Shown here piece after piece: positions 32,275 to 41,114 of a DNA stretch of 41,696 bases. Each line of letters begins with the position of its first letter. The first letter of the stretch is position 1. The position numbers and the translations under genes were made by a program. The notes under the pieces are model-generated. The model saw only the letters and a list, made by a program, of their open reading frames with translations. It had not been told where the DNA came from and made no database searches. The stretch comes from an uncultured Alloprevotella sp. (GTDB lineage: Bacteria; Bacteroidota; Bacteroidia; Bacteroidales; Bacteroidaceae), in assembly GCA_944320745.1 (NCBI GenBank), contig CALUIN010000014.1:1-41696 (forward strand), written 5' to 3'.

Positions 32275-34956
32275 ATGGAATTAGCCAGCAAATACAACCC
32301 GACAGAAGTCGAGGCCAAATGGTACCAATACTGGTTGGACCACCACCTCTTCAGCTCCCGCCCCGACGCACGCGAACCCTACACCGTCGTCATCCCGCCG
32401 CCCAACGTCACGGGCGTGCTCCACATGGGCCACATGCTCAACGAGACCATCCAGGACATACTGGTGCGCCGCGCCCGCATGGAGGGGAAAAACGCTTGCT
32501 GGGTACCCGGCACGGACCACGCCTCCATCGCCACCGAAGCCAAAGTAGTGGCCCGCCTCGCCGCACAGGGCATCAGGAAGACGGACCTGACGCGCGAGGA
32601 GTTCCTGCGCCACGCCTGGCAATGGACCGAGGAGCACGGCGGCATCATCCTCAAGCAGCTGCGCCGCGTCGGCGCCTCGTGCGACTGGGACCGCACCGCC
32701 TTCACCATGGACGAGGAACGCTCGCGCAGCGTCATAAAAGTCTTCGTCGACCTCTACAACAAGGGCCTCATCTACCGCGGCGTGCGCATGGTCAACTGGG
32801 ACCCGAAGGCCCAGACCGCCCTCTCGGACGAAGAGGTCGTATATAAGGAAGAGCACACCCAGCTCTACTACATGAAGTACTACGTAGCCGAGGACGACGG
32901 CACCGGCGCCACGGGTGAGGAAGGCGAAGTCATCCACCAGGACGGGCGCGGCCGCTACGCCGTCGTAGCCACCACGCGCCCGGAGACCATCATGGGCGAC
33001 GTGGCCATGTGCATCAACCCCGCCGACCCCAAGAACCACTGGCTCCGCGGCAAGAAGGTCATCGTCCCCCTCGTGGGCCGCGTCATCCCCGTCATCGAGG
33101 ACGGATACGTAGACATCGAGTTCGGCACGGGTTGCCTGAAGGTGACGCCCGCCCACGACGTGAACGACTACATGCTGGGCGAAAAGTACAACCTCCCCGT
33201 CATCGACATCTTCAACCCCGACGCCACCCTCTCCGAGGCCGCCGGCATGTACGTCGGGCAGGACCGCTTCGACGTGCGCCGCCAGATAGCCAAGGACCTC
33301 CAGGAGGCCGGCCTCATGGAGAAGGTCGAAGCCTACGACAACAAGATAGGCTGTTCGGAGCGCACCGGCGTGCCCATCGAGCCGAAGCTCTCCATGCAGT
33401 GGTTCCTCAAGATGCAGCACTTCGCCGACCTGGCCCTGCCCCCCGTCATGAACGACGAGATACGCTTCTACCCGGCCAAGTACAAGAACACCTACCGCCA
33501 CTGGCTCGAGAACATCAAGGACTGGTGCATCTCCCGCCAGCTGTGGTGGGGCCACCGCATCCCGGCCTACTACCTCCCCACGGGCGGCTTCGTCGTGGCC
33601 GAGACGGTCGAGGAGGCCCTGAGCCTGGCCCGCGCCAAGACGGGCAACGAAGCGCTGACCCTGGCCGACCTGCGCCAGGACGAGGACGCGCTCGACACGT
33701 GGTTCTCCTCCTGGCTCTGGCCCATCTCCCTCTTCCGCGGCATCACCGACCCGGACAACGCCGACTTCAAGTACTACTACCCGACCAGCGACCTGGTCAC
33801 CGGTCCGGACATCATCTTCTTCTGGGTGGCCCGCATGATCATGGCCGGCTACGAGTTCACGGGCAAGATGCCCTTCCGCAACGTCTACTTCACCGGCATC
33901 GTGCGCGACAAACTGGGCCGCAAGATGTCCAAATCGCTCGGCAACTCGCCCGACCCCCTCGAGCTCATCGACCGCTACGGGGCCGACGGCGTGCGCATGG
34001 GCATGATGCTCTGCGCCCCGGCCGGCAACGACATCCTCTTCGACGAGACACTCTGCGAGCAGGGACGCAACTTCTGCAACAAGATATGGAACGCCTTCCG
34101 CCTGGTGCGCGGATGGCAGACGGCCGACGCGCCCCAGCCCGAGACGGCCCGCATCGCCGCCGGATGGTTTGCCGCCCGCCTGCGCCGCAGCGCCGCCGAC
34201 GTGGCCGACATGTACCGCAAATACCGCCTCTCCGACGCCCTCATGGAGGTCTACCGCCTCTTCTGGGACGAGTTCTCCGGCTGGTACCTGGAGATGGTGA
34301 AGCCCGAATACGGCCAGCCCGTGGACCGCACCACCCTCGGGCAGACCATAGCCTTCTTCGACGCCCTGCTCCACCTGCTCCACCCCTTCATGCCCTTCAT
34401 CACCGAAGAGCTCTGGCAGCACCTCTGCGAGCGCCGCGACGGCGAGAGCATCATGGTCAGCCCGCAGGACATCCCCGCACCGGCCGGGACCGACGCCCGC
34501 CTGCTGGCCGAGATGGAGACCGTCAAGAGCGTCATCGCCGGAGTGCGCGCCGTCCGCAACGCCAAGAACATCCCGCCACGCACCGCCCTCGAGCTGCAGG
34601 CCGTCGGGACCGACCCCGTAGCCGCCTATGCCGGCGTCATCGCCAAAATGGCCAACGTGAGCCGCATTCAGGTGGTCGACGCCAAGGACAAGGGCGCATC
34701 CGCCTTCCTCGTCGGCACGCAGGAGTTCGCCGTGCCCCTGGGCAACCTCATCGACGTGGACGAGGAAATCCGGAAGGCACAGGCCGAACTGGAACGCCTC
34801 GAGGGCTTCCTCAAAGGTGTGAACAAAAAGCTCGGCAACGAGCGCTTCGTGGCGGGCGCCCCCGCCGCCGTCGTCGAACTGGAACGCAAGAAGCAGCACG
34901 ACGCCGAAACAAAAATAGCCACGCTGCGCGAGACGCTCGCCGCCCTGCGCGGCTGA
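32275..34956 (+). CDS. valS: Valyl-tRNA synthetase
   Basis: This 893-residue class I synthetase charges tRNA-Val. The HIGH-type motif is HMGH at residues 50-53, within [20 protein letters not shown]. The editing (CP1) domain contains the [10 protein letters not shown] segment, and the KMSKS motif is at 550-554. [17 protein letters not shown] and [12 protein letters not shown] are typical of ValRS. The anticodon-binding domain follows (about 640-780), and the C-terminal coiled coil (about 815-893, [18 protein letters not shown] and [19 protein letters not shown]) is the ValRS tRNA-binding arm. The length is normal. It has its own promoter and a strong rho-independent terminator formed by palindromic repeat units at 34978-35015. 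No T-box-like leader was seen. Confidence 0.97.
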   Translation: MELASKYNPTEVEAKWYQYWLDHHLFSSRPDAREPYTVVIPPPNVTGVLHMGHMLNETIQDILVRRARMEGKNACWVPGTDHASIATEAKVVARLAAQGIRKTDLTREEFLRHAWQWTEEHGGIILKQLRRVGASCDWDRTAFTMDEERSRSVIKVFVDLYNKGLIYRGVRMVNWDPKAQTALSDEEVVYKEEHTQLYYMKYYVAEDDGTGATGEEGEVIHQDGRGRYAVVATTRPETIMGDVAMCINPADPKNHWLRGKKVIVPLVGRVIPVIEDGYVDIEFGTGCLKVTPAHDVNDYMLGEKYNLPVIDIFNPDATLSEAAGMYVGQDRFDVRRQIAKDLQEAGLMEKVEAYDNKIGCSERTGVPIEPKLSMQWFLKMQHFADLALPPVMNDEIRFYPAKYKNTYRHWLENIKDWCISRQLWWGHRIPAYYLPTGGFVVAETVEEALSLARAKTGNEALTLADLRQDEDALDTWFSSWLWPISLFRGITDPDNADFKYYYPTSDLVTGPDIIFFWVARMIMAGYEFTGKMPFRNVYFTGIVRDKLGRKMSKSLGNSPDPLELIDRYGADGVRMGMMLCAPAGNDILFDETLCEQGRNFCNKIWNAFRLVRGWQTADAPQPETARIAAGWFAARLRRSAADVADMYRKYRLSDALMEVYRLFWDEFSGWYLEMVKPEYGQPVDRTTLGQTIAFFDALLHLLHPFMPFITEELWQHLCERRDGESIMVSPQDIPAPAGTDARLLAEMETVKSVIAGVRAVRNAKNIPPRTALELQAVGTDPVAAYAGVIAKMANVSRIQVVDAKDKGASAFLVGTQEFAVPLGNLIDVDEEIRKAQAELERLEGFLKGVNKKLGNERFVAGAPAAVVELERKKQHDAETKIATLRETLAALRG

Positions 34957-34977
34957 CGGCCCCAGGCGCGGCCGCCG

Positions 34978-35040
34978 ACCGGGCCTATCCCCGACGCTAC
35001 GGGGATAGGCCCGGTTTTTTCTCGCCCTAAGCCCCTGCCC
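34978..35040 (+). terminator. valS terminator built from 21-nt palindromic units (repeat locus D)
   Basis: The arm ACCGGGCCTATCCCCG at 34978-34993 pairs perfectly (16 bp) with 35000-35015 around a 6-nt loop. Six Ts (35014-35019) run from the end of the stem, a textbook rho-independent terminator 22 nt after valS. The two arms are neighbouring units of the dispersed family: a unit starts at 34978, the next at 34999, 21 nt later. A degenerate third unit (CGCCCTAAGCCCC) follows within 35020-35040. Here two units in opposite sense pair with each other, turning the repeat into a strong hairpin. Confidence 0.88.
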
Positions 35041-35149
35041 GCCGCCCGCGGCGGCAAGCCTGCCGGAGCGCACACACACCGGCGGGAAACAGTGCCGGAA
35101 TGTCCACTATTAACTCCGCCAGCAGCGCGCCACTATCCCCGGAAATCAC

Positions 35150-35157
35150 TACCTTTG
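35150..35157 (+). promoter_or_regulatory. -7 promoter element for the metallophosphoesterase/PQQ operon
   Basis: TACCTTTG matches TAnnTTTG exactly. It lies inside a longer open frame that begins at 35100, so translation must start after it, at the ATG at 35193. Confidence 0.65.
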
Positions 35158-35192
35158 GGCGGAAAACCATTCACCCCATCCACCTATCGCCC

Positions 35193-37688
35193 ATGTACTC
35201 CCTGTTCCTATCCGCACTGCTGGCCGCCACGCCCGCCCCGGCGGACAGCGCGGCGGCCTACGAAGGCCGCGTCTATGTCGATGCCAACGCCAACGGCCGC
35301 CACGACCGCGGCGAGAAGTTCCTCAGCGACGTGCTCGTCTCCGACGGGCTCCACGTCGTGCGCACCACGCGCTCGGGCCGCTACCGGCTGCCCCGGCGCC
35401 CCGGCGCGCGCTTCGTCTTCATCTCCACGCCCTCCGGCTACGTGGCCGAACCCTTCTTCCGCCCCGTCCGCGGCAATCAGGGCGGCGGCGACTTCGGCCT
35501 GCGGCCCTACGACGTCCGCATCGGCCGCGATGGCGCCCACAGCTTCGTCCACCTCTCCGACACGGAGATCTCCTCCGCCGCCGGGCAGGACGACTGGATC
35601 GACGACCTGCGCGCCTACGCCGGCCTCGCGGGCGCCGCCTTCATCGTCCACACGGGCGACATCTGCTACGAGAAAGGCCTGCGCGCCCACCGCACGCTGA
35701 TGAACGCCAACAACATGGGCCGCCCCGTCTACTACTGCATCGGTAACCACGACCTGGTCAAGGGCAGCCGCGGAGAAGCGCTCTACGAGTCCATCTACGG
35801 CCCCGTCTACTACTCCTTCAACGCGGGCCGCACGCACTACGTCGTCACCCCCATGCGCGGCGGCGACTACCAGCCCGGCTACACCATGACCGACGTGTGC
35901 CGCTGGCTCGAGAACGACCTGGCTCAGCTGCCCGAGAGCACCCCGGTCGTTCTCTTCAACCACGACTACTGGGAAGAAGGCGGCCGCCACGTCCTCAAGG
36001 ACGGCAAGGGGCTGAGCATCGACCTCGACGCCCGCGGCCTGAAAGGCTGGCTCTTCGGACACTGGCACGTGAACCAGGTCACGCGGCCGGGCGGCGTGGC
36101 CGCCGTCTGCACGTCGACACCCGCCCGCGGCGGCATTGACCACGCCGTCTCGGCCTTCCGCACCCTCCACGTGGACGGCGCGGGCCGCCTCCGCTCCGAA
36201 CTGCGCTACGCCCACGTGGCCCCCGACGTGACCCTCGCGTCCGTCAGCGACGGCCGCCTGGCACGCAGCGGCGAGGACGGCCGCCTGGCCCTGACCGTGA
36301 ACGCCTACGCCACGGCCGCGCCAGTGACGGACGTGGCGTGCGACGTGCTGCTCGACGGGCGCGCCGTGGTCCGCCGCGTGCCGCTGCGCCGACAGACGGA
36401 CTTCGCCTGGCACGCCCCGCTGCGGCTGCCCCGCGAATACGATGGCCGCACGCTGACCCTCAGGGCCACGGCCCGCTTCGCCGACGGGCAGGTCCGCGTC
36501 CGCGAGGCCCGCTTCACGCCGCCGGCCGCCGCGGCCGCGGCGCCGCGCACCGGGGCGGACTGGACCAACTTCGGCGGCGGCGCGGACCATGCCGGCATGG
36601 CCGCGGACACGCTGCGCCTGCCCCTGCGCCCGCTCTGGGTGACCAACCTGGGCGGCACGGTCTACATGGCCTCGCCCGTGGTGAAGGACGGCCGCGTGTT
36701 CTGCGCCACGACCGACGAGAACGCCGAGGGCCGCGCGGCCGTCGTGGCCGTAGATGCCCGCACCGGGCAGACGTGCTGGCGCTTTGCCACGCGGGCCTCG
36801 GTGAAGGGCAGCATCGCCGTGGCGCGCGGACTGGTCTTCGCGCAGGACGCCGCCGGCTGGCTCTACGCCATCGACACGGCGGACGGCTCGCTGGCCTGGG
36901 AGAAGAAGCTCCGCGTGACCCTCCTCCCGGCGCTCGACAGCGGCCTGGCGGCCACGGACAGCGTGGTCTATGCCGGGGCGGGCGCCGGCCTTTGCGCCAT
37001 CGACGCCGCCACGGGCCACGTCCGCTGGGAGGGCGGCGGCTGGCGGCAGCGCGAGGGGACAACGGCCACCCTCTCGGTGGACGGACCGGGCGGCGTGGTG
37101 GTGGGCGGCGTGCAGTGGAGCGGCATGTATGCCAACGACACGCGCTCGGGCCGCCTCCTCTGGAGCCGCACGGACAGCGACGTGCGCCACCGCGCCTCCT
37201 CGCCCGCCGTGCACGGCGGCCTGCTCTACTTCGTCTCCGCACAGTCCTTCCTCATCGTCTCCGCCGCCACGGGCGACATCGTGGCCCGCCGCGAACTGCC
37301 CTTCTCGGCCGACGTGACCTCCACGCCGCTCCTCACGCCCGACGAGATTGTCTTCGGGACGGCTACGGAAGGCCTCGTGGCCCTGGACCGTCGGACGCTC
37401 CGGGAGAAATGGCGCTTCCGCACGGGCGAGGCCGTTTTCTACACGGCGCCCTACGTGGCCGCCCCCGCCGCCACGGTGGAAAGCAGCCCCGTGGGCTCGG
37501 GCGACGTGGTCTTCGCCGGCGCCTCGGACGGTGTGCTCTACGCCCTCTCGCGCCACGACGGCTCCCTGCTCTGGCGCCACCGGACGGGCACGCCGCTGCT
37601 CTCCTCGCCCGCCGTCTCGGGCGACATGCTCTTCTTCGCGGACTACGCCGGCAACCTCTACGGCTTCGCCTCGGCCGGCGGCCGCTAA
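35193..37688 (+). CDS. Exported metallophosphoesterase fused to a PQQ-like beta-propeller
   Basis: This encodes 831 residues from the ATG at 35193, with a short signal peptide (MYSLFLSALLAATPAPA). Residues about 22-105 are a MetallophosN-type sandwich with a calcium-loop-like VYVDANANGRHDRGEK. The calcineurin-like domain (about 108-300) has HTGDI (Asp156), IGNHDLV (184-190), FNHDYWE (His257) and FGHWHVN (288-294). Its first motif is SDTEI (Asp123, Glu125) instead of DxH. A MetallophosC-like region follows to about 445. A beta-propeller (about 470-831) has repeated blades such as LWVTNLGGTVYMASPVVKDGRVF, GWLYAIDTADGSLAWE, GVLYALSRHDGSLLWRH and GDMLFFADYAGNLYGF, as in PQQ or BamB-like domains. 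It heads a unit with a phosphodiesterase and an alpha-L-fucosidase. Probable role: dephosphorylating an exported substrate bound by the propeller (inference). Confidence 0.85.
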   Translation: MYSLFLSALLAATPAPADSAAAYEGRVYVDANANGRHDRGEKFLSDVLVSDGLHVVRTTRSGRYRLPRRPGARFVFISTPSGYVAEPFFRPVRGNQGGGDFGLRPYDVRIGRDGAHSFVHLSDTEISSAAGQDDWIDDLRAYAGLAGAAFIVHTGDICYEKGLRAHRTLMNANNMGRPVYYCIGNHDLVKGSRGEALYESIYGPVYYSFNAGRTHYVVTPMRGGDYQPGYTMTDVCRWLENDLAQLPESTPVVLFNHDYWEEGGRHVLKDGKGLSIDLDARGLKGWLFGHWHVNQVTRPGGVAAVCTSTPARGGIDHAVSAFRTLHVDGAGRLRSELRYAHVAPDVTLASVSDGRLARSGEDGRLALTVNAYATAAPVTDVACDVLLDGRAVVRRVPLRRQTDFAWHAPLRLPREYDGRTLTLRATARFADGQVRVREARFTPPAAAAAAPRTGADWTNFGGGADHAGMAADTLRLPLRPLWVTNLGGTVYMASPVVKDGRVFCATTDENAEGRAAVVAVDARTGQTCWRFATRASVKGSIAVARGLVFAQDAAGWLYAIDTADGSLAWEKKLRVTLLPALDSGLAATDSVVYAGAGAGLCAIDAATGHVRWEGGGWRQREGTTATLSVDGPGGVVVGGVQWSGMYANDTRSGRLLWSRTDSDVRHRASSPAVHGGLLYFVSAQSFLIVSAATGDIVARRELPFSADVTSTPLLTPDEIVFGTATEGLVALDRRTLREKWRFRTGEAVFYTAPYVAAPAATVESSPVGSGDVVFAGASDGVLYALSRHDGSLLWRHRTGTPLLSSPAVSGDMLFFADYAGNLYGFASAGGR

Positions 37689-37689
37689 G

Positions 37690-37715
37690 CGCCGCCGCCC
37701 CGCGCCGCGGCGGCG
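37690..37715 (+). other. Intercistronic GC hairpin
   Basis: CGCCGCCGC at 37690-37698 pairs with 37707-37715 around an 8-nt loop, directly after the stop codon of the metallophosphoesterase gene. No T-run follows. It may reduce read-through or protect an mRNA end; chance in such GC-rich DNA is also possible. Confidence 0.35.
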
Positions 37716-37758
37716 GGACCATCTACGTAACACTTCAACCCTAAATCACCTGTTACCC

Positions 37759-38679
37759 ATGAACCGATCTCATCTCTTCCCCCTCCGCCGCGCAGCCGCC
37801 CTCGCGCTGTGCCTGCTACTATGCCTGCACGCCTCGGCCGGCAGACGCGCCCGCCGCGTAGTGCTCATCGCCCTCGACGGCATCTCGGCCGAAGGATTCC
37901 GCGCGGCCCGCACGCCCCGGCTGGATGCCCTGCTGGCCGAAGGCGCCCTGTCGCTCTCCACGCGCTGCGCCATGCCGTCCGTCACGCTGCCCAACTGGAC
38001 CTCGCACCTGACGGGCAGCGGGCCCGAGCAGCACGGCGTGACGGACAATGCCTGGACCGTGGAGAAGCACGTGCTGCCGCCCGTGGAGCACGACGCCGAA
38101 GGCTACTACCCGTCCGTGTTCCGCGTGCTCAAGGAGCGCGTCGAGGGCATCCGCACGGCTTTCTACTACAATTGGGCCGAGCTCATCAACCCGCACAACC
38201 GAAAGTATTTCGACGAGGCCAGCTTCGAGGAGAACGACGGCTACGCCGGCAACTACGCCAAGGCGCTGCGCTTCATCAAGGCCCACCGCGACGAGCCGCA
38301 GTTGGTGTTCCTCTACTCCGTCCACACGGACCACGCCGGCCACGCGCACCAATGGATGTCGGCGGACTACATCCGCTCCATCGAGGAGGCCGACTCCGCC
38401 ATCGGGACCTTCCTGGACAGCCTCAAGGCGGCGGACCTCTACGAGGACACGCACTTCCTCTTCCTCTCGGACCACGGCGGCCGGGGCTACGGACACGGCG
38501 GCGTCACGCCGCAGGAGATGTTCGTGCCGTGGGGCATCGCAGGGCCGGGCATCAAGAAGGGCTTCACCATCACCGAACCCAACAACACGGTCAATACCGC
38601 CGCCACCGTCCTGCACCTGTTCCGCGTGGAGCAGCCCTTGTGCTGGACGGGCGAAGTGCCGGAGTCCGTTTTCAAATAA
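37759..38679 (+). CDS. Secreted nucleotide pyrophosphatase/phosphodiesterase-like protein
   Basis: This encodes 306 residues from the ATG at 37759, with a signal peptide (RRAAALALCLLLCLHASAG). The alkaline-phosphatase-superfamily phosphodiesterase core is clear: VVLIALDGISAEGF (metal Asp), MPSVTLPNWTSHLTGSGPEQHGV with the canonical Thr nucleophile, VFLYSVHTDHAGHAHQW (Asp and His ligands) and LFLSDHGGRGYGHGG (Asp-His). It is expected to split phosphodiester or pyrophosphate bonds outside the cytoplasm. It lies 70 nt after the metallophosphoesterase/PQQ gene and 10 nt before the fucosidase gene. A two-step release of phosphate (diester to monoester to free phosphate) together with glycan trimming is a reasonable inference. 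It is a distant relative of the protein at 17179-18081. Confidence 0.87.
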   Translation: MNRSHLFPLRRAAALALCLLLCLHASAGRRARRVVLIALDGISAEGFRAARTPRLDALLAEGALSLSTRCAMPSVTLPNWTSHLTGSGPEQHGVTDNAWTVEKHVLPPVEHDAEGYYPSVFRVLKERVEGIRTAFYYNWAELINPHNRKYFDEASFEENDGYAGNYAKALRFIKAHRDEPQLVFLYSVHTDHAGHAHQWMSADYIRSIEEADSAIGTFLDSLKAADLYEDTHFLFLSDHGGRGYGHGGVTPQEMFVPWGIAGPGIKKGFTITEPNNTVNTAATVLHLFRVEQPLCWTGEVPESVFK

Positions 38680-38689
38680 CCTCCATGCA

Positions 38690-40933
38690 ATGAAGAAAAG
38701 ACTCTCCCTCTCCGCAACGCTCTGCGCCGCCCTGTCCGCCGCCGGCCTGCCGCTCGCGGCGCAGCAGCCCGACACCCTTGGCTACGCCAACACCATCTAC
38801 ACCCTGCCATCCGACAGCCCGGCGCGCATTCTCGAGAAGGCCGTCCGCGTGGTGCCCACGCCCCAGCAGTGGGACGCCATGAACAAGGAGTTCATCGCCT
38901 TCATCCACTTCGGGCCCAACACGTTCACCCGCCGGGAGTGGGGCACGGGCAAGGAGCCGCCCGCCTGCTTCGACCCGCGCCGCCTCGACACGGACCAGTG
39001 GTGCGCCGCCCTGGCCGCCGCCGGCATGAAGAAGGTCATCCTCACGGTGAAGCACCACGACGGCTTCGTGCTCTGGCAAAGCCGCTACACGCGCCACGGC
39101 GTCATGTCCTCGCCCTTCCGCGGCGGACGGGGCGACGTGCTCCGCGAGCTCACGGCCTCGGCCCGCAAGTACGGCCTGCAGGTCGGCATCTACCTCTCGC
39201 CGGCCGACCTCTACCAGATGGAAAGCCCCGACGGGCTCTACGGCAACCTTAGCCCCTACACCGTGCGCACCATTCCCCGCGAGGTGCCGGGCCGGCCTTT
39301 TGCCAACAAGACGCGCTTCAGCTTCCTCGTGGACGACTACAACGAGTACTTCCTCAACCAGCTCTTCGAGCTCCTCACGGAGTACGGCCCCATCCACGAG
39401 GTGTGGCTCGACGGGGCTCACCCCAAGCGCAAAGGCGGACAGCGCTACAACTACCAGGCCTGGCGCCAGCTCATCCACACCCTGGCGCCGGAGGCGGTGA
39501 TCTTCGGCCGGGAGGACATACGCTGGTGCGGAAACGAGGGCGGGGCTACGCGCCCGACGGAATGGAACGTGATCCCCTACGCCACGGACCCGGACACGAT
39601 GCAGCACTTCGAGGACATGCGCCAGGCCGACCTGGGCAGCCGCGCGCAGCTGCTGCCCGCGCGCTACCTGCACTACCAGCCGGCCGAGACGAATACTTCC
39701 ATCCGTGCGGGCTGGTTCTACCGCGACGACGAGCGGCAGGCCGTGCGCAGCGCGGACGACGTGTTCGACATCTACGAACGGGCCGTCGGGGGCAACTCCA
39801 TCTTCCTGCTCAACGTGCCCCCCGACCGCGACGGACGCTTCGCCGCGCGCGACTCGGCCGTGCTCTACGAAGTGGGCCGCCGCCTGCGCGACACGTATGG
39901 CCACGACTTGCTCGCGGGCGCGGCCGGGCCGGCCGCCCTGCTCGACGCCGACCCGTCCACCTTCGTGGAGCTGCCCGCCGCGGGCGGCGCGGTGGAGGTG
40001 CGCCTGCCCCGGCCCGCACGCCTCAACCGCTTTGTCCTGGAGGAAGCCGTCCCGCTGCGCGGCGAACGCATTGAGGCGCACGCTCTCGACGTCTGGGCGG
40101 ACGGGGCGTGGAAGGAAGTGGCGCGCGCCACAAACGTGGGCCGCAAGCGCATCCTACGCTTTGCTCCCGTGCTGACAGACCGCCTGCGGCTGCGCGTCCT
40201 GAAGGCGCGCTCGGCTCCCGCCCTGAGCCACGTGGCGGCCCACTACTACGTGCCGCGGCCCCCGCGCCTCCTGGCCTCGCGCACGGCCGACGGGACGGTG
40301 ACCCTCGCGCAGCGGCCCGACGGCTTCGGCTGGAACCAGGACGGACAGGACGCCGCCGCCAACCTCAACGCGGGCTACACCATCCGCTACACCACCGACG
40401 GGACCGACCCGACCGCGCGCTCGCCGCGCTACGGCGGGCCCTTCGCCCTGGAGCGCGGCGAGGTGAGGGCCGTAGCCATGCTCGACGGACAGCAGGGCGA
40501 GCTGCTGCGGGCCGAGTTCGGCTACGCCAAGCGGGACTGGAGAGCAGAAGGCGCCGCCGCGACCGACTCCGCCCACGGCCCGGCGGCGGCCGTCGACGCC
40601 GATGCGGCCACCTGCTGGCTGCCCGCCGCAGACAACGCGCCGCAGCAGCTCGCCGTGGACCTGGGCCGCACGCTGGAGCTCAAAGCCTTCGTCTACACGC
40701 CGCCTGTAGCCGGGAATGTCCCGCTCATGGCGGCAGGTACCCTGGAGTGGAGCAAGGACGGCAAGCGCTGGCGCAGTGCCGGCTCCTTCGAGTTCGGCAA
40801 CCTGGAGAACGACCCCACGCCGCGCCGCCACGAACTGGAGCGCGCGGTGAAGGCGCGCTTCGTGCGGCTGACCGTCACGGCGACGACTGCGGGCGAGGGC
40901 CCCGCCGCCGTGGCCGAACTGGACTTCTTCTGA
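38690..40933 (+). CDS. GH29 alpha-L-fucosidase with C-terminal FN3/CHB_HEX-like and F5/8 type C domains
   Basis: This encodes 747 residues with signal peptide MKKRLSLSATLCAALSAAGLPLAAQ. The GH29 barrel (about 45-390) shows FIAFIHFGPNTFT, the KKVILTVKHHDGFVLW strand, YLSPADLYQ, and EVWLDGAHPK with the expected nucleophile Asp241; NSIFLLNVPPDRDG closes the barrel. A beta-sandwich follows, then a CHB_HEX-like stretch (YTIRYTTDGTDPTARSPRYGG, near 560-590). The C-terminal discoidin-like domain (about 610-747) contains DADAATCWLPAADNAPQQLAVDLG and RFVRLTVTA. The nucleophile box and architecture fit exported fucosidases that release terminal fucose from glycans such as mucin or Lewis-type structures. 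The general acid/base residue is poorly conserved in this family and was not assigned. It ends the phosphoesterase unit. Confidence 0.92.
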   Translation: MKKRLSLSATLCAALSAAGLPLAAQQPDTLGYANTIYTLPSDSPARILEKAVRVVPTPQQWDAMNKEFIAFIHFGPNTFTRREWGTGKEPPACFDPRRLDTDQWCAALAAAGMKKVILTVKHHDGFVLWQSRYTRHGVMSSPFRGGRGDVLRELTASARKYGLQVGIYLSPADLYQMESPDGLYGNLSPYTVRTIPREVPGRPFANKTRFSFLVDDYNEYFLNQLFELLTEYGPIHEVWLDGAHPKRKGGQRYNYQAWRQLIHTLAPEAVIFGREDIRWCGNEGGATRPTEWNVIPYATDPDTMQHFEDMRQADLGSRAQLLPARYLHYQPAETNTSIRAGWFYRDDERQAVRSADDVFDIYERAVGGNSIFLLNVPPDRDGRFAARDSAVLYEVGRRLRDTYGHDLLAGAAGPAALLDADPSTFVELPAAGGAVEVRLPRPARLNRFVLEEAVPLRGERIEAHALDVWADGAWKEVARATNVGRKRILRFAPVLTDRLRLRVLKARSAPALSHVAAHYYVPRPPRLLASRTADGTVTLAQRPDGFGWNQDGQDAAANLNAGYTIRYTTDGTDPTARSPRYGGPFALERGEVRAVAMLDGQQGELLRAEFGYAKRDWRAEGAAATDSAHGPAAAVDADAATCWLPAADNAPQQLAVDLGRTLELKAFVYTPPVAGNVPLMAAGTLEWSKDGKRWRSAGSFEFGNLENDPTPRRHELERAVKARFVRLTVTATTAGEGPAAVAELDFF

Positions 40934-40951
40934 CCCTTCTCCGGGAAACGG

Positions 40952-40994
40952 CGCGGGCGGTCCCGCCCTTTCGCCGGCAGAGGGACCGCCCGCG
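40952..40994. terminator. 13-bp GC hairpin after the fucosidase gene
   Basis: CGCGGGCGGTCCC at 40952-40964 pairs perfectly with 40982-40994 around a 17-nt loop, 19 nt after the fucosidase stop. It has no T-run. The stronger, T-flanked hairpin at 41014-41053 follows. Confidence 0.5.
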
Positions 40995-41013
40995 TGCCAC
41001 TGGCGGACACGGA

Positions 41014-41098
41014 TGCGGGGCTAAGGCGCATCGCTGCGCGCCTTAGCCCCGCAATTTTTTCCTTATTCCCCTCCGCCCGCGCCTTATGCCCGCGACGG
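41014..41098. repeat. Palindromic repeat array, locus E, containing a strong terminator
   Basis: TGCGGGGCTAAGGCGC at 41014-41029 pairs perfectly (16 bp) with 41038-41053 around an 8-nt loop, and T6 follows at 41055-41060. This is a good rho-independent terminator for the fucosidase unit. Copies of CCTTAnnCCC at 41041, 41061 and 41082 keep a 20-21-nt spacing, so the site is an array of the dispersed unit with some decayed arms. It lies between the convergent fucosidase and ATPase genes. Confidence 0.75.
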
Positions 41099-41114
41099 CG
41101 GGAGCAGCCGGCCG

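Noticed and set aside
28357-40933. A fucose salvage-and-use system joining gmd-fcl with the GH29 fucosidase
   Set aside because: The genes are about 8 kb apart with valS and separate promoters between them, and gmd-fcl makes GDP-fucose de novo from GDP-mannose rather than from free fucose.
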